Made by a program: the position numbers and the translations under genes
Notes under the pieces: generated by a model
The model's input: the letters and a program-made list of their open reading frames with translations, nothing else
Databases searched by the model: none
What the model was told of the DNA's origin: nothing
Shown: positions 16,131 through 28,625 of the stretch, piece by piece
Numbering within the stretch: position 1 is the first letter of the stretch
Layout of the letters: each line of letters opens with the position of its first letter
Assembly: GCA_964457365.1 (NCBI GenBank)
Contig: CAYWFP010000003.1
Span: 27,942 to 91,941, forward strand
Length of the DNA stretch: 64,000 bases
From: CAYWFP01 sp964457365
GTDB taxonomy: Bacteria; Planctomycetota; SZUA-567
Direction: 5' to 3'

Positions 16131-17081
16131 ATGGCGAAGACCTGCAGGTGGATCCGTCGCGTAGCGGTCGCGCTGATGGCGCTCTTCACCTTCTGGCGCA
16201 TTTCCTGCGATCGGTCGGTCGTGACCGTGCGGGTGGTCGAATATGCCGGGCAGCCAGAATGCAAGCCGTACTATATGGAGCTTATCGATCACTGGTCGTA
16301 CGAGGATGAATGCTGGTCGCCGCATGGCGCTTGGCGCTGCTCGTCTTCGGGCGAGTGCGTTTCGCCCGACGGACGGATTCGCATCACGGTCAAGGAGGCG
16401 CGGAACCACTATTATACCGTCTACCTGTACGGCGAGGCGTACAACGGCGGCAGGCTCGAATCGGTCATGACGCTGCGCGAGGGTGAGCCCGGTTCGGGGC
16501 CGGATTTCGCTCTCGGCTGGTCAACGGATTCCCGAACGCTGTACATTTACGGACGTACCGCCGGCCTCTATGGATATGGGCGCAAATACGATCTGCCGCT
16601 GATTTATCTTGTCGAGAAGCGAGTTGCCTATGTCTTGCCCCAGAAGTATCTGCCGTGGAATCTGCCGCTGAACGAACGGCCCGATGGTGTCTACTTCAAG
16701 GTCGGCAAGAACAAAGCAGACGAAAGCGTGGTGCATATCATTGAGAACGGCGATTCCGCGGCGCGTTTTCCGTATCCGGATATCGAGCGGTTCGAGGCGG
16801 AACTTGCCGCAGAACATCCGCTCGATTTCGACGCCGACGGCATCGACGAATTGACACTGCGGGTGTGGCATGGCGGTAACGGTGGCGATTGGCTGTATGT
16901 CTTCGGCAAGCGCGGCCACGCCTGGTCGGAGTGGGGGCGTTTCTTCCTGCTCCACTTTCAGGATCCGATATTCCGCGACGAAAACGGCGACGGCAGGCTG
17001 GACGTGGTTGTGGCTACGGCCGACGACGGCAAGAAACGAGTCGTGCATTACTACACGGAAGAGGGTTTCGCGAAGGAGTAG
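16131..17081 (+). CDS. exported Cys-rich protein with calcium-type Asp repeats, unknown function
   Basis: A 316-residue protein with an N-terminal export signal or anchor (RRVAVALMALFTFW). Four Cys between residues 44 and 75 suggest disulfides in the mature domain. The C-terminal part carries two Asp-rich loops, DFDADGIDELTLRVW near 227 and DENGDGRLDVVVATAD near 283, like the calcium loops of FG-GAP/VCBS or dockerin-like repeats. No catalytic motif is recognised. It follows pabBC by 13 bases and could be co-transcribed, without an obvious functional link. Confidence 0.65.
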   Translation: MAKTCRWIRRVAVALMALFTFWRISCDRSVVTVRVVEYAGQPECKPYYMELIDHWSYEDECWSPHGAWRCSSSGECVSPDGRIRITVKEARNHYYTVYLYGEAYNGGRLESVMTLREGEPGSGPDFALGWSTDSRTLYIYGRTAGLYGYGRKYDLPLIYLVEKRVAYVLPQKYLPWNLPLNERPDGVYFKVGKNKADESVVHIIENGDSAARFPYPDIERFEAELAAEHPLDFDADGIDELTLRVWHGGNGGDWLYVFGKRGHAWSEWGRFFLLHFQDPIFRDENGDGRLDVVVATADDGKKRVVHYYTEEGFAKE

Positions 17082-17094
17082 CCCTGGCGTCGGC

Positions 17095-18276
17095 TCAACC
17101 CCTGACCGCCCCCAGCAGCACTTCGACGCAGTCGCACATCTCCTCGATGCTGGCGCGCTCGCGCGGGCTGTGCGCGCCGTGCATGCCGCAGCCGATCACC
17201 GCCGTCGGCAACCCGTGGCGGTTCAGGACGTTCGAGTCGGAACCGCCCTGAGCGATAACCGTGCGCGGATGCTTGCCGGCGGCTTCGATGCCCCGGCGCA
17301 GAAGTTGCACCGGCAGCGCCTCTTCGTCGAGGCGGTAGCGTTCATAGCAGGTGACCACCTCGACCTCCACCGTGGCCTTGCGCACGCCTTCGTCGTCGCC
17401 GCCCGGGTCGCCGCCGAGGCCGCTCTCGGCGTCGGTCGGGACGTAGACGCGCGCCTCGCGCACCGCAGCTTCGATCGTGGTCAGCGCCCTGGCGAGGTGG
17501 AAGTCCAGCAGGTCCTCCTTGTGGCTGCGGATCTCCCATTCCGCGTACGCCAGGTCCGGGATGACGTTGATGGCGGTGCCGCTGTTGATGATGCCGAGGT
17601 TGCAGGTGGTGAACTCGTCCAGGCGCTTGCTCGGCAGCCGTCCCATCGCCTGCGCCAGCACGTGCGCGGCGTTGATGCGCCGCTCGGGAAATGCCGCGTG
17701 GCCGCCGACGCCCTGAACGGTGATGCGCACGGCGAGTTTGGTGGGCGCGCCGATGATGATCTCCTCGGGGATGCTGTGGTCGAGGACGATGCCCGCGTCC
17801 AGATCGTCGTAGACGCCCGACTCCATGGCCAGCACGCCCAGCAGTTCCTTCTCCTCGGCGACGGTGAAGAGCACGCGCAGTTCCCCGTGCGGCACCTGGT
17901 CCTCCTCTAGGCGGTGGAGCAGTTCCAGCAGGCAGGCCACCCCGGTCTTGTCGTCGGCTCCGAGGATGGTGTCGCCTTCGGAGTTGATGTTGTCACCGTC
18001 GACGATGGGCGCGATGGGCTGCTCGCCCGATTCGATGGTGTCCATGTGCGCGGCGAGGAGCAGTTTCGGCCCTTCGCCCCTCGCGGGGATGCGGACGATC
18101 AGGTTGCCGCACTCGCCGCCGATCTGCCCGCCGGTCTCGTCCTCCTCGATAGTGCAGTCGGGCGAAGCGATGGCCCCGCGGATGTAGTCGGCGACGGCAG
18201 CCTCGCGCCGCGAGGGCGAGGGGATCTTCACCAGTTCCAGGAAGGCGTTGAGCAGTCGGTCGCGGTTCGGCGGCAT
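17095..18276 (-). CDS. M20-family metallopeptidase (PepT-like)
   Basis: A 393-residue cytoplasmic di-zinc peptidase related to tripeptidase T and similar M20 enzymes. Metal and catalytic residues are visible: LLAAHMDTIESG near 74, LGADDKTGVACLLEL near 104, TVAEEKELLG near 137, LDHS near 163, and HGAHSPRERASIEEM near 366. The dimerisation domain (residues 180-290) contains VQGVGGHAAFPERRINAAH. The start has GGGAG. It is the last gene of a leftward group with the epimerase-type gene 17 bases upstream. It probably degrades short peptides; exact specificity is unknown. Confidence 0.88.
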   Translation of the reverse strand: MPPNRDRLLNAFLELVKIPSPSRREAAVADYIRGAIASPDCTIEEDETGGQIGGECGNLIVRIPARGEGPKLLLAAHMDTIESGEQPIAPIVDGDNINSEGDTILGADDKTGVACLLELLHRLEEDQVPHGELRVLFTVAEEKELLGVLAMESGVYDDLDAGIVLDHSIPEEIIIGAPTKLAVRITVQGVGGHAAFPERRINAAHVLAQAMGRLPSKRLDEFTTCNLGIINSGTAINVIPDLAYAEWEIRSHKEDLLDFHLARALTTIEAAVREARVYVPTDAESGLGGDPGGDDEGVRKATVEVEVVTCYERYRLDEEALPVQLLRRGIEAAGKHPRTVIAQGGSDSNVLNRHGLPTAVIGCGMHGAHSPRERASIEEMCDCVEVLLGAVRG

Positions 18277-18293
18277 AACGGGCTCCCTGCAGG

Positions 18294-19235
18294 TCAGGTG
18301 TGGGATAGTTCTTGCCGAAAATAATCCAGCGTCTTCAGAAGACCGTCGCGACGGCGAACAAGCGGTTTCCAGCCAAGCACGCGTTCGGCTTTGGTTATGT
18401 CGGGGCGGCGCTTCTTCGGGTCGTCCGTCGGCAGTTCCTCGAAGACGATCTCGCTGCGGCTGCCGGTGATCTCGATCACTTCGCGCGCGATCTCCAGCAG
18501 CGTCACCTCTTCGGGATTACCGATGTTGGTCGGTTCGCATTCATTGGATTGCAGCAGACGGTAGATGCCCTCGACGAGGTCGCTGACGTACATGAAGCTG
18601 CGGGTCTGCGAGCCGTCGCCGTAGACGGTCAGCGGTTCGCCACGCAGGGCCTGGCCGATGAAGTTCGGCAGCGCCCGCCCGTCCTCGAGGCGCATGCGCG
18701 GCCCGTAGGTGTTGAAGATGCGGACGATCCGCGTCTCCAGGCCGTGGTAGCGGTGATAGGCCATGGTCATGGCCTCGGCGAAGCGCTTGGCCTCGTCGTA
18801 GACACCGCGCGGGCCGACGGGATTGACGTTGCCCCAGTAGCCTTCCGACTGCGGGTGCTCCAGCGGGTCACCGTATATTTCGCTGGTGGATGCCAGTAGG
18901 AAGCGCGCCTCTTTTGCCTTGGCCAGACCCAGTGCGTTCAGGGTTCCCAGCGAGCCGACCTTCAGGGTCTGGATAGGCATGTCCATGTAGTCTCGCGGGC
19001 TGGCGGGGGAGGCGAAGTGAAGGATGTAGTCGATGTCGTCCGGTACCAGGATGTGGCAGCTGACGTTCTGTTTGATGAAGTGGAAGTTCTCGTAGGCACC
19101 TATCACTTCGATATTCCGGAGGCTGCCGGTACAGAGGTTGTCCAAGGCGTAGACGATGTGCCCTTCCTGCAGGAAGCGCTCGCAGAGGTGGCTGCCCAGG
19201 AATCCCGCACCGCCGGTGACCACTGTCGTCGGCAT
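18294..19235 (-). CDS. UDP-glucuronate decarboxylase-like NAD-dependent epimerase/dehydratase
   Basis: A 313-residue extended short-chain dehydrogenase. The NAD motif [15 protein letters not shown] is at residue 7. The catalytic set is STSEIYGDP near 120 with YDEAKRFAE near 145. [16 protein letters not shown] near 172 and [16 protein letters not shown] near 213 are typical of UDP-glucuronate decarboxylase (UXS), which makes UDP-xylose. Length matches the soluble bacterial enzymes. The ATG at 19235 has GAGGAG six bases upstream. It follows the TatD-radical SAM gene by 10 bases. Probably supplies nucleotide sugars for surface glycans. Confidence 0.88.
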   Translation of the reverse strand: MPTTVVTGGAGFLGSHLCERFLQEGHIVYALDNLCTGSLRNIEVIGAYENFHFIKQNVSCHILVPDDIDYILHFASPASPRDYMDMPIQTLKVGSLGTLNALGLAKAKEARFLLASTSEIYGDPLEHPQSEGYWGNVNPVGPRGVYDEAKRFAEAMTMAYHRYHGLETRIVRIFNTYGPRMRLEDGRALPNFIGQALRGEPLTVYGDGSQTRSFMYVSDLVEGIYRLLQSNECEPTNIGNPEEVTLLEIAREVIEITGSRSEIVFEELPTDDPKKRRPDITKAERVLGWKPLVRRRDGLLKTLDYFRQELSHT

Positions 19236-19245
19236 ATTCCGCTCC

Positions 19246-20634
19246 TCAGCCGGCATCCACGTGCGAACGCACGCGGAAGTCCGCGCCCAAATCATGCGCG
19301 ACGCGGCGCGCGGCGTCAATATCAATTTCGGGAAGCCCGATAACCGTCAGCGTCGTCTCGACGCCCGCGGCGACGCAGCGGCGGGCGAAGTCGCGCGCGG
19401 CCGACAGCGCCTCGGCGCCGTAATCGCTGCGGCAGAGCGCGGCGTACTGGGATGGGTCGGCGCTGTTGAGGGAGATGCTGACCGCGTCGATCCGTCCTTT
19501 CAGCTCCGGAACGATGTCGCGTCCGTGGGCGAGATTGCCCAGGCCGTTGGTGTTGAGACGCACTCGTTGTCCACGCCGCCGCAGTTCTTCGGCGACGGCC
19601 TTCAGTGTTTCCAGGCGCAAGGTCGGTTCGCCGTAGCCGCAGAAGACCACCTCGTCGTAGCCGTCCGTCCCACCCATGGCGGAGATCACTTCCTCCGCGT
19701 CGGGGTCGTGGTCGAGGCGGATGTCGTGTCCCTTGACCAGGAAACCGTGTTGCCTCGCGCAGAAGACGCAGTTGTTGTTGCAGGCGTTGGTCAGGCTCAG
19801 GTAGAGGCTGTTGCGGATCGCGTAGGCGATGGCCGCGGACCGGTCGTGCGGCAACGGCAGATTCAGAAAGCGGCAGGCGTTGCGGGTGGTGATGCGGGCG
19901 ATGTCCTCCGGATTCACGCCGCGCAATTTTGCCAGTTCTTCGGTGATGCGGATGCAACTGATCGGCTCGTTGCGCTCGAGCGTTCGCGGCCGGGGGATGA
20001 TATACGGCGAGTCGGTGTCGAGCAGCAGGTGCCGGTCGGGAATCTCCGGCATTACCGCGCGGAGCGATTTCTGATCCTCGTAAGTGACCATGCCGCCGAT
20101 GCCGAGGTAGAGGCCCGACGCCAGCGCCTGCTCGAGCAGCGCGCGGATCTCGCGTTTGCCGGCGACGAAGCAGTGCCAGACCGCGACGCCGCCGGCATTC
20201 AGGAACGGTGTCACCGCGTCGAGGACTTCCTTGCCGCTCTGGCGCGCGTGCAGAAGCACCGGCAGCCTCGTCTCCATCGCCAGGTCCAGTTGCGCGCCGA
20301 GGAAATCGTACTGCGTCTGGCGCAGAGCCCGGTCGCGGTACCAGTCGAGCCCGGTCTCGCCGATGGCCAGCGTGCGCGGATGCTCGGCGAGTTCGCGCAG
20401 GTCCGCCAGGTCTCCGGGCTTGGCCTTGGCCGAATCGTTGGGGTGGATGCCCACGGCCGCGTAGACGTTCTCGTATTGTTCGGCCAGGGCCAGGCCGCGC
20501 CGCGAGGATTGGAGATCCGTGCCGATAGTCAGTATGCGAATGCTGTTGCCGGCCGCGCGTGCGATCACTTCGTCGCGGTCGACATCGAAGGCCCCGGCCT
20601 GGAGATGGCAGTGGGTGTCGAAGTAGTCGCTCAT
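19246..20634 (-). CDS. TatD-family hydrolase fused to a TatD-linked radical SAM domain
   Basis: A 462-residue two-domain protein. Residues 1-255 are a TatD-type metal-dependent hydrolase: THCHLQ at 7, [11 protein letters not shown] near 92, LLHARQS near 126, HCFVAG near 154, and LLDTDSPYI near 204. Residues 265-462 are a radical SAM domain with cluster motif [10 protein letters not shown] (C-x3-C-x2-C) near 290 and [10 protein letters not shown] near 335. TatD-linked radical SAM proteins are known as fused or adjacent forms; their reaction is undefined. A TATACT box lies six bases upstream of the ATG, so the message may be leaderless. It heads the leftward group with the UXS-like and M20 genes. 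Confidence 0.88.
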   Translation of the reverse strand: MSDYFDTHCHLQAGAFDVDRDEVIARAAGNSIRILTIGTDLQSSRRGLALAEQYENVYAAVGIHPNDSAKAKPGDLADLRELAEHPRTLAIGETGLDWYRDRALRQTQYDFLGAQLDLAMETRLPVLLHARQSGKEVLDAVTPFLNAGGVAVWHCFVAGKREIRALLEQALASGLYLGIGGMVTYEDQKSLRAVMPEIPDRHLLLDTDSPYIIPRPRTLERNEPISCIRITEELAKLRGVNPEDIARITTRNACRFLNLPLPHDRSAAIAYAIRNSLYLSLTNACNNNCVFCARQHGFLVKGHDIRLDHDPDAEEVISAMGGTDGYDEVVFCGYGEPTLRLETLKAVAEELRRRGQRVRLNTNGLGNLAHGRDIVPELKGRIDAVSISLNSADPSQYAALCRSDYGAEALSAARDFARRCVAAGVETTLTVIGLPEIDIDAARRVAHDLGADFRVRSHVDAG

Positions 20635-20640
20635 GCCGGG

Positions 20641-20646
20641 AGTATA
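20641..20646 (-). promoter_or_regulatory. -10 box immediately upstream of the TatD-radical SAM gene
   Basis: TATACT on the minus strand ends six bases before the ATG at 20634, placing the expected transcription start at the start codon. No convincing -35 hexamer is present at the right distance. Confidence 0.35.
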
Positions 20647-20668
20647 ACAGATTTCCCCTGCGAAGGGA

Positions 20669-23782
<3,114 letters not shown>

Positions 23783-24232
23783 CGGTGAACGGCAGCTCCC
23801 GGCATTCGGTCGCAAGGCGGTCTTGGTCAGATGATCATCTTCCCACTGTGCCTCATGATGGGGGGATCCGGCAAGTTAGATTCGCATTACGGTGAGGCGG
23901 AAGGAGTGTGGAGACGACGGCGCATGCCGTGATAAGACCTTAACTTGCTGTAGTAAAGGGATTTACCACGCGAATCGCGACAGTGTGATAAACTTCGCGT
24001 ATCTTCTTTCACAGAAAGCGGTTATGAGTTGCACACCTGAACCAAGTAAATACCTCTATTCCCGATTTTATCTTCAAGCGCGGGGGCAGCAGGCCGATAA
24101 TATGAATGGAATTCTTGCCCGCCGGCGTCGATGGACCGAGGCCGGATCATCCCGAAGGAGCGGAAGGCCCTGTGCCGCGCGGCGCCTGCACCGGCGCCGG
24201 GTTGTCGTATCGCGGCAGCGGAGTTTTCTCTC
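23783..24232. other. divergent intergenic region, hybrid kinase / flgE
   Basis: About 450 bases, locally richer in A and T than the flanks. It contains the sigma-28-like promoter at 24074-24100. I saw no RNA gene or coding sequence with family resemblance in the rest. Confidence 0.5.
24074..24100 (+). promoter_or_regulatory. sigma-28 (FliA)-type flagellar promoter
   Basis: TCAA (24074-24077), 15 bases, and GCCGATAA (24093-24100). The eight-base -10 element matches the FliA consensus exactly, the spacing is the consensus 15, and the -35 core differs at one base (TAAA). It lies 132 bases before the hook gene and in the right direction. Confidence 0.6.
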
Positions 24233-26233
24233 ATGGCCATGGCGCAGTCGCTCTTTACCGGCATGACCGGCCTTTTGAACCATCAACTTCGTCTCGACGT
24301 CGTCGGCAATAACCTCAGTAACATCAACACCACTGCGTTCAAGCGCCATCGGCACGAGTTCCGCGACCTGATGACGCATCACCTGAAAAACGCCACCGCC
24401 GCCAGCAACAATCGCGGTGCGACCAATCCTCTCGGCGCGGGCCTGGGCACCAGCACCGGGGCGATCCACCGGGACTTCAACCAAAGCAACCTGGAGCAGA
24501 CCGGCAACCCGCTCGACGTAGGGATTCGGGGCAACGGGCACTTCGTCCTGCATCGTGGCGCGGGTGCGAACGAGACGGAGTACTACACGCGGGACGGTTC
24601 GTTCTATCTCTACGCCGAGAGGCTGGGCGATCCCGGCGCGGCGACGACCAATCCCAAGCAGCTCCTGGCCAACGACGGCTATGCCGTGCAGGGGTGGATG
24701 GCGCAGAACGGGCAGGTCAACACCGCCGGCGACGTGGAGGATATTTTCATTCCGCTGGGACAGGCCATGGACGCGAACGCGACCACGGCGGTGACGCTGG
24801 AAGGCAATGTCTTCTCGGGCGTCGATGTTATCGAGCCCAATGCCGTCGCTACCGGCACGAGCATGGACCCGGCGGTCAATGCCACGACTTGGGTAAGCGC
24901 TATCGGCGGGACCGTCAACGTCGGGCATGTCGAGACCACCGCCGCGCTTTACGACAGCACCGCCGGTGCCGCGGCCACGGCCGCGACCGATCTGGTCGAC
25001 CTGCAATTCGTCGGCTCCAACGGCAATCTCACGACCGCCTTCGCCGGACTGCTCGCGGGCGAGCAGATCGGCATCTCATTCGAGCGCGGGGGCGAGGAAT
25101 ATAGCGGGAACTTCGTCTACGGCACCGCCGGGCAGACCTACACTATCGGCGGCGTGAACTACGTCGGCAACGGAACCACGTTGAACGAGTGGATGCGCTG
25201 GCTCGACGGCGACACCGCCGCCGGCGGCACGTTGGGCACGCTGACCACCGCGGCGGTGCTGAACGCGCCGGCGGAGAACGCAGGCTGCTACCTGCGCACC
25301 TACGCGCCCACCGATGCCATGGCCGTCGACTACGACAACGCCCAGCCGCCGGTCAACGACATCACCACCCGCTTCTCCATCGCCAGTAATCTCGGCGCCG
25401 ACAATGCCATCACCGATCTGACCGTATCCTACAAAGGACCGATCGACGGCAAGTTCTTCGATCGCGACCCCGTCTACGGCACCATCAGCGAGGGCGGCAG
25501 CGAGAGCGACCGCATCACCATTCAGGATCAAGTCGACACCGAGATCGTCGACAAGGAACTGATGGTCCGATTCTCCCTGGTCAACCGCTACGACACCGTC
25601 ACGGGCGTGCCCGATCAACCCAATGCCCAGCACAGCGGCGGCGTCAGCGTCTGGCGCTACATCGTCGAAGGACCAGACCAGAACGGCGATACCGCCGGTG
25701 CGCCCGACCGCATCTTCGCCGCCGGTGTGGTCCAATTCGACGGCGACGGCGTCTACTCGACCGCCCAGCAGGATTACACCGGGCACGGCATCACCTTCGA
25801 CTTCGCGCAGAACGATTTTGCCCAGATGGGCACGGAGACCGAATTCGGCTTGTCAGCCAACGACGGCTATCTCGAGGGCACTCTCGAGAACTTCGACATC
25901 ACCAAGGAAGGTATGATCAACGGCCGCTACTCCAACGGGCTCGACGAGATCATCGGCCAACTCGCCCTGGCGATTTTCCCCAACGACCCGGGGTTGGAAT
26001 CGGCGGGACAGAACCTCTTCATCCAGGGCGCGGCCAGCGGCGCGCCGACCTACGGTACCTCCGCCGACGCGGGCTTCGGCGAGACGATCCAGCGCTCGTT
26101 GGAGACGTCGAACGTGGATTTCAGCATCGAGATGACCGACCTGATCACGGCCCAGCGCGGTTTCCAGGTCAGCTCGCGCGTCATCACCACCAGCGACGAG
26201 ATGCTGCAGAACCTTCTTTCGCTCGGCCGGTAG
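24233..26233 (+). CDS. flgE: flagellar hook protein, orphan copy
   Basis: A 666-residue secreted structural protein of the flagellar hook. The N-terminal rod/hook signature is clear (SLFTGMTGLLNHQLRLDVVGNNLSNINTTAFKR near 7-39). So are the GNPLDVGIRGNGHFVL core near 85 and the C-terminal coiled D0 end (SLETSNVDFSIEMTDLI, AQRGFQVSSRVITTSDEML). The middle (about 200-550) is a long variable surface domain, making it larger than the usual 400-450 residues. ATG 24233 has GGAG nine bases upstream; ATG 24239 is possible. No other flagellar gene is next to it. Confidence 0.9.
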   Translation: MAMAQSLFTGMTGLLNHQLRLDVVGNNLSNINTTAFKRHRHEFRDLMTHHLKNATAASNNRGATNPLGAGLGTSTGAIHRDFNQSNLEQTGNPLDVGIRGNGHFVLHRGAGANETEYYTRDGSFYLYAERLGDPGAATTNPKQLLANDGYAVQGWMAQNGQVNTAGDVEDIFIPLGQAMDANATTAVTLEGNVFSGVDVIEPNAVATGTSMDPAVNATTWVSAIGGTVNVGHVETTAALYDSTAGAAATAATDLVDLQFVGSNGNLTTAFAGLLAGEQIGISFERGGEEYSGNFVYGTAGQTYTIGGVNYVGNGTTLNEWMRWLDGDTAAGGTLGTLTTAAVLNAPAENAGCYLRTYAPTDAMAVDYDNAQPPVNDITTRFSIASNLGADNAITDLTVSYKGPIDGKFFDRDPVYGTISEGGSESDRITIQDQVDTEIVDKELMVRFSLVNRYDTVTGVPDQPNAQHSGGVSVWRYIVEGPDQNGDTAGAPDRIFAAGVVQFDGDGVYSTAQQDYTGHGITFDFAQNDFAQMGTETEFGLSANDGYLEGTLENFDITKEGMINGRYSNGLDEIIGQLALAIFPNDPGLESAGQNLFIQGAASGAPTYGTSADAGFGETIQRSLETSNVDFSIEMTDLITAQRGFQVSSRVITTSDEMLQNLLSLGR

Positions 26234-26752
26234 GCCTCTCTCGATCCCGCGTAAACGAACTCCGTATGGCGGTGTTGTGCGAGGCGATGGCGCCTAGCGC
26301 GCGTTCGTCCATGAGCAAGAAGGGATTACTGGTCTGCCGTTGCGAGGCGATGACGCCGATGCGCTCGCTCCCGCGCCAGACCGGTACGGCCAGGAACGCG
26401 TCGAGCAGTTCGTCCAGACGACCCTCGAAGTACTCGAAATGGAGAAAGTTCGGATGTCGGCTGGCATGCGTTTCGTTGGACGTCTTGCCGTTCTGCAGCG
26501 CCCACCCGACCAACCCCTGGCCCAGCGGGATACGCAGGCGACCCACGCCATCGGGATTCAATCCGTGCGTGGCGCGCAGGACCAGTTCGTTCTGTTTCTC
26601 GTCGTAGAGGTAGATCGAGCAGACCTCGGCGCGCAGGTGTTTGGCCACCAGCACGACCAGCTTCTGCAGGAAGGCGTCGATGTCGGCGCTGCCGGCGAGC
26701 ACGGCGCTCAATTCGCCTACGTCGCGAGCAGGGCCAGCGGATCGCTTTTCAT
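26184..26752 (-). pseudogene. frameshifted and C-terminally truncated GAF-domain gene
   Basis: The ATG at 26752 has an ideal GGGGAG site five bases upstream and reads MKSDPLALLAT, then TAG. In the next frame the protein continues GELSAVLAGSADIDAFLQK and a good GAF domain (VCSIYLYDEKQNELVLRATHGLNP, LGQGLVGWALQ, FLAVPVWRGSERIGVI). A one-base loss near 26715-26722 (ACG-ATA-GGC expected) explains the break. After AIASHNTA the GAF similarity stops and the frame runs into the tail of flgE on the other strand. The GAF type resembles the N-terminus of PtsP-like PEP phosphotransferases. Either a decayed gene or, for the N-terminal break, a sequencing error. Confidence 0.65.
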
Positions 26753-27035
26753 GCCGACTCCCCAGCCAGCGGCGTGCCAGCAACGAAACGTCGCCGGCGA
26801 TTCGTCTTCGCGCCCGGGCGGGGCGGTAGACGGATGCTCGAATAATTATTGCAAGTGCTCCATAACTCGCAGCGCAGTCACGGGCGACATTCTACTCTAC
26901 GGATAGGGCCGGAATCCGCAAAGCCGAAAGCGACGAGCAGCTCACCTCAACAAAAGCACCTAAATGTAATAAGGCGTAAAGAAGGAAACAGATGAGTAGT
27001 AAATGAAAGCAATGCGACGCGGCCCCGCTCGGATC

Positions 27036-27063
27036 TTGTTATTGTAAATGATTTTATTATAAC
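27036..27063 (+). promoter_or_regulatory. promoter of the ammonium transporter operon
   Basis: TTGTTA (27036-27041), 16 bases, TATAAC (27058-27063) within AT-rich DNA. A start near 27070 would give a leader of about 220 bases before the transporter GTG. Confidence 0.55.
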
Positions 27064-27116
27064 GAGTTGCATTGTTGTTCTGCCAGGGGCGTCGAATTGG
27101 AATACTGCTTGTCTTT

Positions 27117-27151
27117 CTCGTTTCAGCGCGCTGAAAAGTGACTGAAACGAG
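27117..27151 (+). promoter_or_regulatory. competing hairpins in the amt leader
   Basis: CTCGTTTCAG (27117-27126) pairs perfectly with CTGAAACGAG (27142-27151). The inner part is also a perfect 16-base palindrome, TTTCAGCGCGCTGAAA (27121-27136). The left TTTCAG can therefore pair with either of two CTGAAA copies, giving two mutually exclusive folds, or the DNA could be a regulator site. Confidence 0.6.
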
Positions 27152-27169
27152 TGACAGGAGGAGGCGCCT

Positions 27170-27193
27170 ATGGCAATGCGACAACACGATTGA
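27170..27193 (+). CDS. possible seven-residue leader peptide
   Basis: AGGAGGAGG (27156-27164) sits five bases before an ATG that opens a seven-codon ORF, MAMRQHD, then TGA. The ribosome site is stronger than that of most genes in this window. It follows the competing hairpins and precedes a second hairpin, the order seen in attenuator leaders. Expression is not proven. Confidence 0.4.
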   Translation: MAMRQHD

Positions 27194-27207
27194 TGTGGCT
27201 TCGAAAC

Positions 27208-27241
27208 GCGCGGCCGGGCCTCACGGTCGGTCCGGTCGCGC
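27208..27241 (+). promoter_or_regulatory. second hairpin in the amt leader
   Basis: GCGCGGCCGG (27208-27217) and CCGGTCGCGC (27232-27241) form a 10-base stem with one G-U pair and a 14-base loop. It ends about 30 bases before the ribosome site of the transporter gene. No T-run follows. Confidence 0.5.
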
Positions 27242-27289
27242 CACTTCCGGCTATCTGTTGAGGAATCGCGTACAAGGAAGGGACTTACA

Positions 27290-28606
27290 GTGAAGAAGAA
27301 TGCTTTTCGCGGTCTGTTGCTGGCTGGGGCGCTGTTCGCCCTAGACGCCACCGCCCACAGTGCCGAGCCGACCGCCGCATCGGTTCAGACCAACGCCGAC
27401 ATCGTCTGGACCTGCGTGGCGGCGTTCTTGGTCTTTTTCATGCAGGCCGGCTTCGCCATGGTCGAGAGCGGCTTCACGCGCGCGAAAAACGCCTGCAACA
27501 TTATCATGAAAAACGTAATGGATTTCTCCATCGGTTCGCTTGCCTGGTGGCTGCTGGGCTTCGGATTGATGTTCGGCGCAGGGGGCGCCTGGATCGGCAC
27601 GAACTACTTCGGCGCCGATGATTTCGGTCAGGACGGCGCATTTCCGCTCAACTGGGCGTTCTGGATATTCCAGTGCGTCTTCGCCGGCACCGCCGCTACC
27701 ATCGTCTCCGGCGCCATGGCCGAGCGGACCAAGTTTACGGGCTATCTCGCCTACAGCGCGGTGATCTGCGCGATCATCTATCCCATCAGCGGCCACTGGT
27801 ACTGGGCCGGGCTCTTCGGCCTGAGCGAGGGGTACTTCGAGTCGATGGGCTTTCTCGACTTCGCCGGCTCAACGGTGGTGCACAGTTGCGGCGCGTGGCT
27901 GGCGCTGGCGGGCGCGATCACCCTCGGCCCGCGCGTGAGCAAATACGGCCCCGACGGCAAGTCGCGCGCGATTCCGGGGCACAACATGCCCCTGGCGGCG
28001 CTGGGTGTCTTCATCCTCTGGTTCGGCTGGTTCGGATTCAACCCCGGCTCGACCACCGAGGCCAATGCGAGCATCGGGTACATCGCCATGACCACGAACC
28101 TCTCCGCCGCCGCCGGCGCTATCGGCGCGATGATCTGCGCCTGGTTCCGTTTCGGCAAGCCCGACGCGTCGATGACCTTGAACGGCGTGCTGGCGGGACT
28201 CGTGGGCATTACCGCCGGCTGCGACTGCGTCAGCATCCTCGGCGCGGTGATTATCGGCTTCGGCGCGGGGCTGCTGGTAGTGCTCTCCGTCGAATTCATC
28301 GACAAGGTGCTCAAGATCGACGATCCGGTCGGCGCGGTCAGCGTGCACGGCGTCTGTGGCGCCTGGGGTACGATCATGCTTGCTTTTTTCTGCGGAGCCG
28401 ACTCAATTGGCGCGCAACTTGTTACCCAGATCTTCGGCGTCGTGGCCATGTTCGTCTGGGCCTTCGGCACCGGCATGATCCTGTTCAACGGGATCAAATA
28501 TACTATCGGGCTGCGCGCGACCAAGGACGAGGAGGTGCGCGGTCTGGACATCGACGAGCACGGCAACGAGGCGTACGAGGGATTCCAGATCTTCGCGACC
28601 AAGTAG
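27290..28606 (+). CDS. amtB: ammonium transporter (Amt family), first copy
   Basis: A 438-residue inner-membrane channel for ammonium/ammonia. A signal-like N-terminus ([18 protein letters not shown]) is followed by 11 membrane segments. Family marks: [18 protein letters not shown] near 55, [23 protein letters not shown] near 122, [13 protein letters not shown] with the first pore His near 197, and [13 protein letters not shown] with the second near 351. Start GTG 27290 has AAGGAAGGGA upstream. It opens the nitrogen island and is followed by glnK, the usual partner that blocks the channel when nitrogen is plentiful. The long structured leader suggests control after transcription start. Confidence 0.95.
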   Translation: MKKNAFRGLLLAGALFALDATAHSAEPTAASVQTNADIVWTCVAAFLVFFMQAGFAMVESGFTRAKNACNIIMKNVMDFSIGSLAWWLLGFGLMFGAGGAWIGTNYFGADDFGQDGAFPLNWAFWIFQCVFAGTAATIVSGAMAERTKFTGYLAYSAVICAIIYPISGHWYWAGLFGLSEGYFESMGFLDFAGSTVVHSCGAWLALAGAITLGPRVSKYGPDGKSRAIPGHNMPLAALGVFILWFGWFGFNPGSTTEANASIGYIAMTTNLSAAAGAIGAMICAWFRFGKPDASMTLNGVLAGLVGITAGCDCVSILGAVIIGFGAGLLVVLSVEFIDKVLKIDDPVGAVSVHGVCGAWGTIMLAFFCGADSIGAQLVTQIFGVVAMFVWAFGTGMILFNGIKYTIGLRATKDEEVRGLDIDEHGNEAYEGFQIFATK

Positions 28607-28625
28607 CGCCAGGCGTTTATGCGGG

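Larger units (their letters stand above)
26753..27289. other. long regulatory region upstream of the first ammonium transporter
   Basis: About 540 bases without a normal gene. The segment 26941-27080 is markedly AT-rich against the window average. It holds the promoter, hairpins and short ORF listed separately. Confidence 0.6.

Noticed and set aside
24233..26233. A flagellar gene cluster
   Set aside because: Only flgE is present; flanking genes are a hybrid kinase and a broken GAF gene, so no operon can be claimed.
26715..26722. Programmed frameshift in the GAF gene
   Set aside because: No slippery heptamer or stimulatory structure was found; a one-base loss with 3' truncation is simpler.
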